A stretch of DNA of 64,000 bases from Toxonevra muliebris. Taxonomy: Eukaryota > Arthropoda > Insecta > Diptera > Pallopteridae. Position numbers and translations under genes: made by a program. Numbering within the stretch: the stretch's first letter is position 1; every line of letters starts with the position of its first letter. Of this stretch, positions 32,737 through 45,563 are shown piece after piece. The DNA lies in contig OY829326.1 in the NCBI GenBank assembly GCA_963691655.1, positions 73,091,235-73,155,234 on the forward strand. The letters are read 5' to 3'. Under the pieces are notes generated by a model. The model did not search any database. It was not told where the DNA came from and saw nothing but the letters and a program-made list of their open reading frames with translations.

Positions 32737-33099
32737 CTCTCTCTTTCTCCCTCTATACATGCAAAACTATGCAAAACAAATTTCTACTTTTTCTCCTCCT
32801 TCGATATATATTAAACTATTACTGCATAAATTCATTCAGAAATTTGAAGAATTTCGGGCTGCAGTATAATCCACAGCCAATTTTGACAATGCTACACTTT
32901 TACGATTTTGTTGTTTTTGGTGTAATTTAACTTTAATTCATAACTTTTAATGAAAACACTCATTGTGGTGTAAAAATTTACTTTTTGAGAATCCGGTTCA
33001 GTTCATCGCTAGTTTGAAGTACGAAGTTACAAGCAGAGTGTGTTTCAAAAAAAAAAAACATGCGTTGTCAGTTCTGTAACATTCCCAGACACCTAAAGG

Positions 33100-33930
33100 T
33101 TGAAACAGACATCCAAATGTAGAGATTTGAAACTCAGATTCAAAGGCAGCAAAACTTTTAAGGCTCAAGCAAATCCAAAAAAGGTTTAAACCTCCAGTTC
33201 AAAGGAACTAAACTTTAGATTCAAAGACAGCAAAATATTAAAGGTATCCGATGAAACCAGTTTAATTCTTAGACTCAGCAGCAACAAAGGCGTTAAAGAA
33301 ATGGCTGGGGTGAGGAGTGGGGGAGAAGCTTGAATATTAACTTCAAAGGCTGCAATAGCTTCTTGAAATCAGTTTAGTATAAAGAGGATTTTAATTCAAA
33401 AACAGCAAAACGTTAAAGGTGTCGGAAAAACACAAGAATTTGAACCGCTGATTCGACACCAGACACCAGAGATCCCATTAAACCCCAAAAAAATTTAATT
33501 TTTTGAAGATAACAAAATATGTAGTTTAAAAGTTAGACAAGAAGAATTTGAACTCTTAATATGAAGGCAGCAAAAGATGGAAGAATTCAAACGAATACTT
33601 ACTACAATTTTAACCCTAGATTCGAAAATAGTAAAAAGTACGATCATTCTGACAATTGTAGGAATTCATATCTTAAATTAAAAAAACAGCAAATGTTTCT
33701 AAGAGTCAAGCAAATGCAAGAATTGAAAAACTTTACTCAAAGGCAACAAATCTTTGAAGGAATCAATCAAAACCAAAATTTTAATTTTAGATTTAAAGGT
33801 AGCACAAGTTTCTAGATTAACTTTTTATTTAGCCAGAATTGAATCCTTGACGCAAAGCCAGGAAAACAAGATTCAAAGACTTCAAAAGGTTGTGAGAGTT
33901 AGGTGAATGAAGGAACTCGAGTACTAGGCA
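33100..33930. repeat. Degenerate minisatellite, TCAAAGGCAGCAAAA type
   Basis: Phrases such as GATTCAAAGGCAGCAAAACT and AAGGCAACAAATCTTTGAAG recur about every 60-80 bp for roughly 800 bp. The ORF at 33561-33815 is a translation of this repeat. Confidence 0.68.
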
Positions 33931-36687
33931 AAAAGTCTGTAACTAGCTTTAAGTTAGCCAAAAAAAAAAAACAATAATGCTGATCCACAGAAATAATTTT
34001 GTGATTTCATGAGCAGATGATTACGATTATTTCGATATTCTATGCCTCTCCGAGTTTTAAAAATACAGCTATTTAAAGTTGGATATATCAAACAATGGAG
34101 TCCTATAGTTTTTTGTATAATACAAGTTCTGCTTTTGAGAAAAAGTAATTCAGTATGAAATCTGAACATATTTTAATCCCAATTTCTCCTTATTTTCGGG
34201 TTTTTTTTTAAAGCAATTTAGGAGCATGAACCCACAGAATTAATAGTTGCAAAAACTAATAAACTTTCTCAGGGGAAAGATGTGCCATAGAATATTGCTA
34301 AAAAAATAAAATTATCTCAAAAGTTGAATTTTAAAAAATATCTTTCATATATTAGAAAGAAGGAAATAAGTTAAACTTTTGGTTTTTAGAGTGATTAATC
34401 GCAAAATGGTGAAGCTGAACACTTGGATACTGCCTCAATTTATAACAAGAACTATTTTATGCTAAGAATGTTTATTACTGTTACCTACGATTCGTGATTA
34501 GTAACTCAAAATCAATCCGACACATTTCTACAATCACCATCTGGGCGAGAGAAGTTGATTCCTTTTTGCTGCATAGTGTTATTAATAAATATCTATTTTC
34601 GCTAACCGTAAAAATATTTCACGCCCACTAACGCCCAATTTTGCAATAACATTTTCTAATCGTCACTGCTATTATTCATTGCCAGAGAAGAGATGCATTC
34701 ACTGTAGACTTGTGCTGTTAAATTATTGCATTAGTATATGTGAACTTGAAATACAAACGAACAAAATTGCTCATTTTTTCTCACGCCTTTTATCAAGCTC
34801 AAACTCTCTTGCTCTCTCTGTTGTATGGCATATGAGTGTCGTAGTGAGATATAGCTATTCGTACGATGCAAACGAATGTCATAGCAAAATAAAATAAAAA
34901 ATAATAATAATAATGAAATGAAACTGTAAAACAGTTTTCAAGTTCTTTGCGAGAACTTGAAATATAAATGCTAGCGAGAACTTGAAATACACAAACGCAA
35001 TGCATGTGAGCATGCATACATATGTATGTTATGTGTGTGTGTGTGTGTATGTGTCTTCATATAAATTGTGCTCTATGCGACTGAGAAATTCTAGTAGTGT
35101 ATGTAGTACTAAGTAAAAGCATATTCAGTGTTAAGGTCATTTTGTTGTTGTTGTTGTTGTTGTCGCTATTTTATACATCAAGAGTATTTCTGATTATTTC
35201 GCTATTGAGCGGCGAGCGACTAAGTTGTTGTAGTTGTAATGGTTGTTGTTGTTGTTTTTTTTACACGGAACATAGAACTTTGACGTATGCGGAAAAATCA
35301 TTCGAACATTTTTGGCTTAGTATACGCAATGTTGTACGTAGACTAAATAAAATTTACAAAGGAATGAGGGAAAATAAATTTTGGTTTGTTTATTGCTCAA
35401 CATATACAAAATATAATTTTCTTTATAAATCTATAAATGATTCCTCACATTTAAAAATTTTGATGTATTTTTATTTTAAAATTATTATTTCTAATTCGAA
35501 TCTCTCTCCCAAAAAAAAATGTCTAAATTTGTTTCTCCTTGGAAATATTTCCATTAGTATTTAACTTAATTTCATTTTATTAACCTTCTTTGAAACCCTG
35601 AACAAAATTACCTTACCCTTCAGCCAAAAACTTTCTGCTTTGTTCAGAAGTCCTTTATCAAGCAGATATACATAGTACATGTACATATTAACAACCTACC
35701 TCAACCACTGTCAAATTTAAATATTCACCCTCAAACTTCTCACTCAATACACACTCAACCAACGACCATCCCATCTTTTTCTATAGTCTCCCTTTTTCTG
35801 CCCTTTCACCCCCAACCACAGAAAAAACACATACATACATACATATGTATGTATATATACCCACAATATTCACTGTGCCATTAAAAGCAACACCAAACTA
35901 CTACTACTACTACCCCACATCACCCTAACCTACTATTTTTACCCTACCCATCATTACCCTAACCTACTACACTTGCACTTGACGTTTTTCATTTTCTTTG
36001 TTGTTGTTATTGCTATAGCTGTGTTTTTTGTTGTTGTCAATTTTGCACAATGAAAATTCTTCATGCTCTTTATCTTTGCCTCTATCTCTCTCGTTTCGTT
36101 TATACATAAACACATATATACACACGCTCTCATTTAATTGCAACTCAATACAAAGGCAACTGAGGCTAAAATTGCACTGAACACAGAAAGCAAGAGTTGC
36201 CATCAGTTTTTGAAGAACATTTTTAGCGTGTTTGTTACATTTATACACTATGATTTTACCGTGGTTTCTCTCACCGGTTTTTGGTCTCTCTATCATGAAA
36301 GATGGTTAAAGACTACAGTACTTTGCATAAAATACTTTATTTTTTATTATAAAGCACAAAATATACGTTTACTATCTTTTAATTTTGACTCTAACTCAGA
36401 ATTAAAACGGCAAATGAGTGGTTCATGCTATGTCCGGTAATAAAAGCCTCTTATTCAAACTATTTGGAAAATTCCTATCTTAGCTCTCGAAAAAGAGAAT
36501 TATTTCACAACACTATGTCATAAGTATGGCACGTCTGACCTTAATTTTAAAGTTAAAAACGCTTTAGGGACGAACTTTCATTTTCTTTTGTGAAAAATAT
36601 CACTTCCAGAGAGTTTTAAATGCTCATTTTATAGTAATAACTTAGCTCAAGTATTTTTTTTTTTTTGTTTTAGTTAATTTTTACATC
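33931..36687. other. Gene-free stretch
   Basis: AT-rich with GTGT (35030), GTT (35140) and ACATACAT (35830) microsatellites. Nothing coding is supported. It may contain E75A upstream control sequences, but none is identified. Confidence 0.4.
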
Positions 36688-36691
36688 TTAA

Positions 36692-37161
36692 CCCTCTAAC
36701 CCGTAAGGCCGCCCTGAGGCAGCCTTCACTCGATTTAAATTAATGGACAAGTGCAAATTTATTTTTTTTTTCTCAATTAATTGGCAGACTTGAAGAAAGA
36801 ATAAACACACAATTTGTGGTCAGTTTGCACTTTCTGCGATCACACGATTTTTGTTTATAGTTATATTTATGTGTGCAAAGTGTTGTTTTGTGACGAAAAA
36901 TTATCGCGCATATAATTTTTTTATAAAAATCATAAAAAAAGTATTTCTAAGTCTCCTCATATACTGTCATATACTGTCGGATAATCATTATTTCGTATAA
37001 TTTTGTACGAAAAATGAGAATTTGTTTTCTCAACTAACTGCTAAACTCAAAAAGTAATCAAAAAAATCGACTTCATATTCATTTTTCTTTCATCAATGTT
37101 AACTGGAAACGAAAATTCTGGTATTTGTTTTATTATTATTTCAACCTTGCGGGTTAGAGGG
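36692..37161. mobile_element. piggyBac-type MITE (470 bp)
   Basis: TTAA flanks both sides (36688-36691 and 37162-37165). The ends CCCTCTAACCCG and CGGGTTAGAGGG are perfect inverted repeats, with similarity extending a few bases further. CCCT...AGGG ends at TTAA are the mark of piggyBac elements. Just inside is the imperfect hairpin GGCCGCCCTGAGGCAGCC. There is no transposase. A related element is at 57622-58100. Confidence 0.9.
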
Positions 37162-37317
37162 TTAAGGAAATATGAAATCTCGATTTTCGCGACACATTTA
37201 ATTATAGCATTATATATAAATGCAACTTTTAAATGTAAAGTCTTTGTGCGGAATACATAGTAACAGTAACAAATGCTCGATTTTCTTAATTTTCCGTCCG
37301 AAAAAATTGAAGGGCTT

Positions 37318-37748
37318 GGTGGAAAAAGGGGTTAAGTCCAAAAGTTTACAGGAACTACAAAAAACAGTTTAAAACCACCGGTCTCGCGATTAAAAAAAAA
37401 TTAAATTGCTGTACTGAAGAAAATGTGGAGTTTTACATATCGCTCATTTACTAAAAGACTGTCATAACTCTAAAAACGCGATTTTGCAGAAAACGCGTTG
37501 ACTCCCACTTTGCAGAAATAAAAAATCTCATAATTCTCATGCACAGAGTATACAAGATATTAATATGAAATTTTTACACAATATTAATAATTCTGCATCA
37601 TTAAATCAAAAATCGTGCTTTTTGACTTGTGGCAGTTTTTTAGTAAATGAGCGATATGTCATAGCAAAAAAAGGGAGAAATCTAAATCTTAAAGCGGAAA
37701 GAGGCAAAAGAGACGAAAGCGAAAGGGCTTAACCCTTTTTTCCACGGA
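37318..37748. repeat. Foldback element with nested inverted repeats
   Basis: The outer arms GTGGAAAAAGGGGTTAAG and the complement of its right counterpart GTGGAAAAAAGGGTTAAG enclose an inner pair: ACATATCGCTCATTTACTAA at about 37434 and its complement at about 37640. The whole may be a MITE of unknown superfamily. TTAA lies within both outer arms, but its status as a target site is unclear. Confidence 0.6.
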
Positions 37749-37800
37749 AAAAAAATTTATATTTCTATGAAAAATATTTTATTTTTTGTTCATATCATAT

Positions 37801-38063
37801 CAGACTGGGGATCTAGTCACTAAATTTTGACTGCACTATAGTTTTCACTACCACTAAATCTTTAGTGGTAGTGGAAATAAAAATTAACTACCACTAAACC
37901 TGTAGTAGTTAGTGGTAGTGGATCAACTACCACTAAACTTTAGGTTTAGTGGTAGTGAAATTTGATACCCACTACCACTAAACGTTCAGTGGTAATGGGG
38001 CCTTACTCCCATTGGCACTAAAAGTAGTGAAGAGCGAAATTTATTCACTAAATCCCCAGTCTG
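37801..38063. mobile_element. Palindrome-rich MITE (CAGACTGGGGAT ends)
   Basis: The left CAGACTGGGGATCTAGTCAC and the complement of the right end CAGACTGGGGATTTAGTGAA are inverted. The interior is made almost entirely of alternating ACTACCACTAAA and TTTAGTGGTAGT, so it can fold into several hairpins. No clean target duplication was found. CAG-type ends suggest hAT, without proof. Confidence 0.7.
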
Positions 38064-38168
38064 CCACACATGCTTCGGTGGAACATATTTTTGTTCAAGA
38101 TCTAGTACGTCGTGTATTTTTTCAATAATTGCAAGGGAATATTGCATATCAAGTTTTCCATTAGGCAC
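38064..38168 (-). pseudogene. Coding-like fragment of unknown protein
   Basis: On the minus strand the frame RVPNGKLDMQYSLAIIEKIH, then DVLDLEQKYVPPKHV, has a balanced, protein-like composition. It stops making sense exactly where the MITE at 37801-38063 begins. It was probably part of a gene or transposon ORF disrupted by that MITE. On the other side (minus-strand upstream, near 38313-38328) is CAGGGATGCCAA, a hAT-like end, which hints at a transposon origin. I do not recognise the family. Confidence 0.3.
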
Positions 38169-39319
38169 TCGCAGTTTTTCATTTTATTGCTGATTTGGTT
38201 TTTTTTTCAGAAAAGGAGAAAAAATTGTGTTTTTCGTAAAAAAACGTAATTATTGGAAGCAATAAAAAAAACATTACTTTGATCTTTTTTTGTATTTATT
38301 TTGTATTTGTAAAACAACTTGGCATCCCTGCTGCTGCTATTAAAACTGCGTGTTTTTTTCATTTATTTTGCAATGCTGTCTGTTAACCCTCACCATGAAG
38401 CTTGAATGGACGGACAAGCTCACACACACTCGCATAGAGGAAAACTTGACTCAATGAATTTCTCATTGAAAGCAGCAAACACGCAAATGAAGGTAGCAAA
38501 ATTACAAATGTTTCTCTTCGTTTTGTTTTGGTCTTTTCTCATTCACTCTTCTCATTCTCTCTTTATCTCTCACTCAACCATATGCAATTGTGTATTTTTG
38601 TTTATTTATGTTTTGCTATTTATATTTATTTATTTATTTTTGTTTGCTTCCTTATTCCATTACAATCTCTCTCAAACATAAACACACAGGCATCTCTGAT
38701 TAAATTTTGAGGGTCGCCAATGAGTGTGTGTTGCATACACTCTTCGGCCATAGACATATCAATCGCATGCTCTCTCTCACTCAAAAAGTTTTTTCGTCAA
38801 ACATTTAAAAAGTCGTGCCCACTAAATGAAAACAAGTTGCAATTTTTGTTTTTTTTGGGTGTTTTACTTTGCTTGTGTGCAGAATTCCTGTTTGCTCTCT
38901 TTCTTTTAATATCATGCGCTCATTGCATACTTTTTTATTTTGTTGCTTTTATATTTTTGCTGCAGTCTCGCTCATTTTTTAATATTATTTCTTGGTTTTC
39001 ACTTTCATCAACGCAAGCAAGGTGCGCTCCTCGTTGTATCTGTATGTGAAGCCATTCGCTGAAGCATTGCTGGTGGGTTGTGTGATTGTTTTGGGTGGCA
39101 ATTTCAAAAAGGGCGGAGGAGGATGGCAAGGGTGAGTTGGTTTTGAGTTTTCTTTGCAGTGCTTTTGCTGCGCTGTTTATGTTTATGTATGTTTATAAGT
39201 GTGTGTGCTGTTGCTGTTGTTGCTCTGTTATTTCTAGTTAGAACTTTTAGTTGTTCTCATGCGCTCTTTAGCGAACGAATTTCGCAACTCATTTGGTCTT
39301 CGTCCGTCGTCCGTAGTCG
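38169..39319. other. CT/GAGA-rich gene-free stretch
   Basis: Runs of CTCTCT and TCTCATTCTCTC (38530-38780) could be GAGA-factor sites. ORFs here are T-rich and hydrophobic by composition. Confidence 0.35.
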
Positions 39320-39391
39320 TCGGTTGTCATCAGTTAGTTCAGTTTAATTCAGTCAGTTCAACGAATTCTAGCAAGTAATAGCGTAGTCAGT
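39320..39391 (+). promoter_or_regulatory. Candidate transcription start and leader exon
   Basis: TCAGTT (39330-39335) matches the fly initiator and is followed by repeated TCAGTT/GTTCA phrases, like many fly 5' leaders. A usable donor TCA|GTAAGA lies at 39389/39390. No TATA box is seen upstream. This could be a non-coding first exon spliced to 45596 in front of the E75A coding exon. Without transcript data this is only a candidate. Confidence 0.25.
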
Positions 39392-40239
39392 AAGAGAAAG
39401 TACGGCATAAGAAGTGGTGTTTTGTTTTTTTTTTCATAACGCGTTCTTATAAACTGAAATCAAAATATAAAATTCAGTAGAAAGTGAACGTAGAAAATTG
39501 TTTTTTTGTGTGTATGTGCATCATATTTAATTTAAACAAATTTAAATTTCTTTATTTAAATATGATTAAAAGATCATTAAATAATTGGCATAAGATTGAC
39601 GAAATTTTACGTTTATAGCGGGCACTCACTTTCTTTCCTTGTATGTGTGTGTGTGTGTATGTATGTATGCATGTGTTTTTGTGTTCAAATGAATACCATA
39701 TTTGTGTTCGTGTCCTTGTCCTTGGCAGTGTGGTTTTGCAGCCAGCAGCGCCGCTACACAGCAGCAAAGAAGAAAATTGCAATTATTGCAAAAATACAAA
39801 ATACAAAAACAAAAAATAAAAATATAAATTTAAAAAAATAACAATAGAAAGTTGGAAATAATTTACAGCAATAGCAAAAAAAGAAAACTAAGAATTATCT
39901 CTGTTTTTGTTGTTGTTATATTTGGCCCTGCTGGCAGCAACAAAGAAGAAAATTTGCAAAAAACCAAAAAATCAGATTTTTAAAACAACAATAAGAAGTA
40001 TTTAACAATTTACGACATTAATAAAAACCAACCGAAAAAATTAAAATGATTCTCTGTTTTTTGTTGTTGTTGTAGCTGACATTCTACTGCTATGTCTCTC
40101 GTCGTTCACGTTATCACTGTCAATGTCAGTGTCAAATTGGGAAAATTGAAAAATTTATTTCATTGTTGGGTGCTGTTGTTGTTGTCGTAGTTAGTGTGCA
40201 ACTCGCTTATTTTTCACCTGCAGGTGAAAATTATTTGCT
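39392..40239. other. Low-complexity stretch
   Basis: GTGT/GTAT microsatellite (39643-39672), CAA/GTT and A-rich tracts. No gene is supported. Confidence 0.4.
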
Positions 40240-40745
40240 AAAGTGTTTACTTCCTTCCCAGTGGCAAAGATTTGGATTGCTCGTAAAGGGAGTAATATGC
40301 TCTAAAATCAAATGTTTCGCACATTGATTACCAAATCGTGTATATACACAATTTAAATGCCATCTGTTCCGCATTATCGAACTATGTATAATTATTTGAT
40401 GGATGGGACGACTCGAAAGTCAGGCACAGAAAAATAGATAAGAAACCATACCCTAGCCGAGAACCGAGCCCGGGTTTCCACAGACAAGAGTTTGGCACGC
40501 TGGCACTAGACCACAGGGGCGATGGTTGGACCTACAGTTTAACGCCAGTTCCAAATGGTGGTGTGGCAATTTGTTATCATTTGTTGGTTTTGCCATTGCC
40601 TACCAAGATTTGCACTTGTACACTTTCTTAGAATTTGTATTCACTTTATATCGATAGTGAATATAAGAAGTTTGTGAGAATTAACTACCAGACCAAGACT
40701 AGTATAAAGTCTAGTGCACTAACCACCAAACTATCGTAGTAGAAT
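40240..40745 (-). mobile_element. Two tRNA-derived SINE copies, minus strand
   Basis: The first head (40527 down to about 40440) has CTGTGGTCTAGTGCCAGCGTG as A-box region and GGCTCGGTTCTC as a B-box variant (40459-40470). Its body runs towards 40240. A second, more eroded head lies at about 40738-40690 (GGTGGTTAGTGCACTAGAC). Its 3' part (GGCGTTAAACTGTAGGTCCA on the minus strand, about 40535) resembles the body of the SINE at 4094. A tail scrap of the first kind (AATCGAAAGTCAGGCTG) is inside the minisatellite near 44415. Confidence 0.65.
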
Positions 40746-42600
40746 ATATGGAGTTTACCTTTGCATGTAATGAAACCTAAAATTGTTCATAGAAGATCTC
40801 TTTGGATCAGACAAAAACATTAAAAACAGTGGTCCTACTAACTTCTGCAACAACATCAAAACTACTAATAATAACAGTAAATTTTTTTTTGAAATTGCGA
40901 CAACTCATCAAATTGAAAAGTTTTTCTTCCTTTTATTAAATTCTTTCTTCTTTTCCGTGCTCATCGAGGTATCAAGCGAAAATATTATATTTATTTATGA
41001 ATGCATATAAATTCAAACTAGAATTTAGCAAATTAATAAAATATTAATTTATAAAGAATAAAACTAATTTTTAATTATGGCACTGTATTATTAATAAAAA
41101 ACAATACAAAAGAGAGAAAAATATACTCTAAGGATAAGAGAGAGAGAGAAAAAGAGGGACTCCATTCCTCGTTACCGAATAGTAATCGGGCTCTCTCCTT
41201 ACTACTTTTTGAAGATCAAAACGGTTACTCTAGCACAGTATTATTAAAAGACACAACACCAAAGAAATGATTTTAAGAGAGAAATGTACTGCAAAAACAA
41301 GAGCGAGGGAGAGAGAGATTCGCTTTATTTCTCGTGATCTAACACCAATAGTTTCGTCCTCCTGTGCAATGGCACATGTAATATTGCAAAAGAGTACAAA
41401 GGTGCTGGAGAAGTAATAGCCCCCCCCCCCCCACAATTGCACAATGATCGACTGAGAACTCTTTTACTTTGGAAATGAGCCGAGTACAAGTGAATTACCT
41501 AACCGCTTTCGGGTGTTATGGGGTGGCCATCACTGTTCTGAAACAATGAGGAGAAATTATTGCTTGATTTCGAACGTTTGTCGATGATTACTTCCTAGAT
41601 GATCCTAAGCGTAACTGAAGTGTCTGCTTCCTTATTCACCCGTTGTGGTCACGCACTCAAGCTCTCGTTCTCGGCCTAATAACTTTTTATTAGCTGTCAC
41701 ATTAATGTCATAATTATTAGGCTATAGTATATGCAAATGGCAGGAAGGAAAGAAAAGAAAAAAGTTGGAAAAAATTAAGAGTTTATTAAAAAAAATTTGG
41801 TTTACATTTGGCAGCCGTTTTTTTTTATTTTGTGTACTTTTTTTTTTATTTTTACACAACATATTTGACAGCTGTCACAAGTTTTACTGTTAATTTGCAG
41901 CTGTCATTTAGTTGTATGCTCATCTTGTTTTCTTATTTGTTATTACTATATATAAGTATTTTGCAGATTTTTTCAACCAAACAAAAACAGCTGTAATTTG
42001 CAACCTTCCCTCAAACTCACCCTCACCTTCAGTTACTCAATATTTTGCTACATTTCTGAAAAACAAACAAAAAAAAAATATAAAAATAATTACGAAAAAA
42101 AAACAAAAGAAAAAAAAAATGAATTAATAAAGCATATAAATGTTTTAAAATTTATAAATGATCATATAAAAACAAATTTATAAAAATACGTGAAAATTTC
42201 AACAAAAATGTGCAAAAGTCACAACGAGAACAGCAGCAGGAAAACGTTTACATCATTTGTGAAGTTGTGTTTGTTTTTGTTGTGCAGTGGTAGAGTGTGA
42301 AGTGTAAATGTCAAATGACATTGACAGCTGTTTTTAATGCATAATTCTGTTTCATTTGCTTTCATTTAAAATGAAGAATTAGAAAACCAAAAGAAAATAG
42401 CAAAAAATGTCAAAGTTTTGTTAACAATTCAATTTAATTCAATTGAAAATGCCCTTTCTCCAACACGCCCATTTAATTTCTCTTACATACATATAGAAAA
42501 CGAAAAGAAAATTGTATCAATTTTATGAATGAGTGCTTGGAATGAAAAAAAATCTATAATTTTGCCTATTATTTTTTTTGATGGCATGAAGCTGCAAAAA
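40746..42600. other. Gene-free stretch
   Basis: AT-rich with a GAGAGAG run near 41130 and a ten-base C run near 41421. No coding sequence is supported. Confidence 0.4.
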
Positions 42601-43620
42601 ATATCAAGGTTATTTTTCTCTATACATCAAACATCAAATCAACAGAATAATAACAACAACAACAACTGCAAAAGCAACAGCAACAAATAAAGTAAAAATG
42701 TGAAATACACAGTGAGAAAAAATGTTTAGTTTATAAAAACCAAAAAAAAAAAAAAAAAACAAAAAGGATATACAAAACAAACAAAAAAAAAAACATTTCA
42801 AAGCAAACAAAATTTAAAATTATTATTTAAAATGAATTTAAAATAATAAAACAAAAATGTTTAAAAAGAAACAAAAAATATATACACAATATATTTTTTC
42901 AATCTCCACATAAAAATAAATAAAAATAAGAATAAAATATTAAAAAAAAAAAATTATTAAAAATAAAAAATAATAATAAAAAAAAAAAATATATACACAA
43001 ATAAATATAATAAATATATTTTTCTAATCTCCACATAAATATATATAAATATAAAACAAAAAATATACATATTTTTGTATGTAGTTAAGCCCACAAAAAA
43101 AAAAAAAAAAAAAATAAAAAAACAAGTAAAAGAAAAATTTCGAAAAATAAAAATCAAATTTAAACGTTTAATAAATAAATTGTGCAACGTTTTTCAACTC
43201 AGGATAAAATAAGAAACAAAACCGCAAAAGAAAATTAAAAAAAAAATTTGGTGTTGTAGCACGTTTTATTAATTTAAATTAAATACTTAAAAATAAAAAT
43301 ATTTAAATGCGTGTGTTGTTTTTGTGTTTTATTTTGGATAAATCTCTTCATAATTATTTAAGTGTTTTTGATTGTGAATCGCTGTTAAATAAATCAGAAA
43401 GCAGAAAAAATTAATAATCTATTTCTAAGGCTTCAAATATATTAAAAAAAAAAAAAATAATATATAGTAATTAAATATAAATCACATTTCTTGCTACCCA
43501 TTAAGGATTATAATTTAACAAACAAAAATTATTGGATCTATTTAACCGCAACTCTATTTATCATCAATATAAATTATAACGTAACTACATATTCATCATT
43601 CAACTTTATTAATTAAAATG
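42601..43620. other. Extreme A/T low-complexity block
   Basis: Dense poly-A, AAATA and TATATA tracts with almost no G or C from about 42640 to 43460. ORFs on either strand here are homopolymer translations. Confidence 0.6.
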
Positions 43621-44049
43621 TAAGTATTTGATTGAGTAGCAGCTTAATCAGAATTATATTCCGAATTAATTTATTTGAAAAATTAAGGCAGTATAGGTGT
43701 TTGGGATAGAACTCTCTTCTCTGGCCCAAAAGTTCGTATAGTTTCTAGGTACAAAGTTTAACTGGTAGGAAGTGGAGATTTATCATCTGAAAAAAGCTTC
43801 ATATGGCTGCCTCATTAAATATAGTTTACTATTTACCACTGCTTATTTTAAAGCGCTTCAGTTTTTTTTCATCGTCTCTGAATTCTTCAGATTAACCCAA
43901 ACTGTCTCAAAAACTGAAGTTATTATAACATTTCTCTTATTATTTTGGACGCTTTGGAAGTCACTAGAAAATCAGTCAGCGCTTTTACCGTGTGCCTCAA
44001 TACCCAAAGCGTCGCAGGTCTACAAAACATTTTTTTGACCGGGAACTTA
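43621..44049. other. Gene-free spacer
   Basis: The frame at 43772-44038 has no recognised domain. Nothing else is seen. Confidence 0.35.
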
Positions 44050-45190
44050 GCAAAAGCCTATATGTAACTAAAACGCAGACCAGAAGCATACTAAAAATCA
44101 AACAAAAATTAGACCATAACTCAAACTAAAACTCAGACCAAAGATTTAAGCAAAATTTAAACCAAATCTCAGACCAATGATATAATTAGCAAAATGCAAA
44201 CAAAAGCTCAGACTAAAACAAAAATAAGATCAAAAATCAAATCACAAAAAAAAAAACTAAATTCAGAGCAGAAATTAGACAAAAAATCAGATTAAAAATC
44301 AGGCTAAACATCAGACTAAAAAAATCAGATTAAAAAAAAAAACTAATGAAATTCAAACTAAAACTCAGACCAGATGCAGACCAATAATTATTATTATTAT
44401 TTGAAGGAAGGACAAATCGAAAGTCAGGCTGACAAATCAGACCAACAGTCAAATAAAAATCAGATTAAAAATTCAGATCAGAAATCAGAACAAAATATAA
44501 TCAAAACTCTGACCGAAATTTAGAACAAATTTCAAATCAGAAGCAAATCACAAATAAGATCACAGATCAGAATAAGAATTCGGATCCAAATTCAAACCAG
44601 AATTCTGAACGAAATTGAGAAGAAATTCAAACCAAACATCAATCAATCAAACAAAAAATCAGATGTAAAATCAAATCAGAAATCAAACTTAAAAATCAGA
44701 TAAGAAATTAAACCAAAAATCAAACCGAAATTCAAAGCGAAACTCGAACCAAATCTTAGATTCAAATTACAACCAAAACATAGGTCAGAAGCAGACAAAA
44801 AATCATATCAAAAGTCAAATTACAGATCGAACCAAACAACAGACCAAAAATCAGAGTAAATTTAAAGCAAAATTCTGATAAAAAATTCAGCCCAAAATTT
44901 ATAACAAAACTTAGACTACTTAGAAGCAAACCGAAAATCAGACTAAAACTAGATCAGAAACCAGACCAAAAATAAAACTTACATTAGAAATCAAACTAAA
45001 TTCAGGGCCAAAATGAAACCACAAGAACTCTGATCTAAAATCGTACAAAAAATCAGACTTGAAATTGGGCCAAAAATCAGCCCAATAAGAGACAAAACTT
45101 CGAACCAAAACTCAGACCGGAATTGGACAAAAAATCAGATCAGAATTCAGATTGAAAATCAGGCTAAAATTCAAAACGAAAGCCAGATCA
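44050..45190 (+). repeat. Degenerate minisatellite, TCAGACCAAAA type (1.1 kb)
   Basis: Words such as AAACTCAGACCAAAAATCAG and AAATCAGATTAAAAATCAGA repeat irregularly about every 10-12 bp for over 1.1 kb. The array is broken only by a short SINE-like scrap with (ATT)n at about 44386-44430. It is the inverted relative of 25870-26215. Confidence 0.85.
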
Positions 45191-45563
45191 AAATTCCATC
45201 TACAAAACCATCAAATGGTTATCACCAGGGAAAGAGGAAAAGGGAAAAATTAAATTTGTAATCTATTGTATTTAACAATTTTTAAAAACTTTTTTATTTC
45301 TATCTTTTTCTTCCTTATAGAAAATATGAAAATCTTAGAATTAATGCTAACTATAAATAAGGAATTTATTTTTCCTATCCTTGGTTATCAGCGTCAGAAA
45401 GAATAGTAATTTTTTATTATTGTATGTATATTTAGTTTTAGCTTTGCTTTGCATTGCATTTTATGGTTAACACTGTTAAGACTAAAGTCAATAATTTCTA
45501 TACCGTCCGGTATCGGGGAAGTGCTTGTAGTTAGTTCACAGATATCTTTATCTTTATATTATT
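45191..45563. other. Gene-free spacer
   Basis: AT-rich sequence before the E75A leader. A possible branch/polypyrimidine region leads into 45595. Confidence 0.35.

Noticed and set aside
44050..45190. CRISPR-like array
   Set aside because: Units are irregular with no constant spacer; the host is a eukaryote; it is a degenerate minisatellite.
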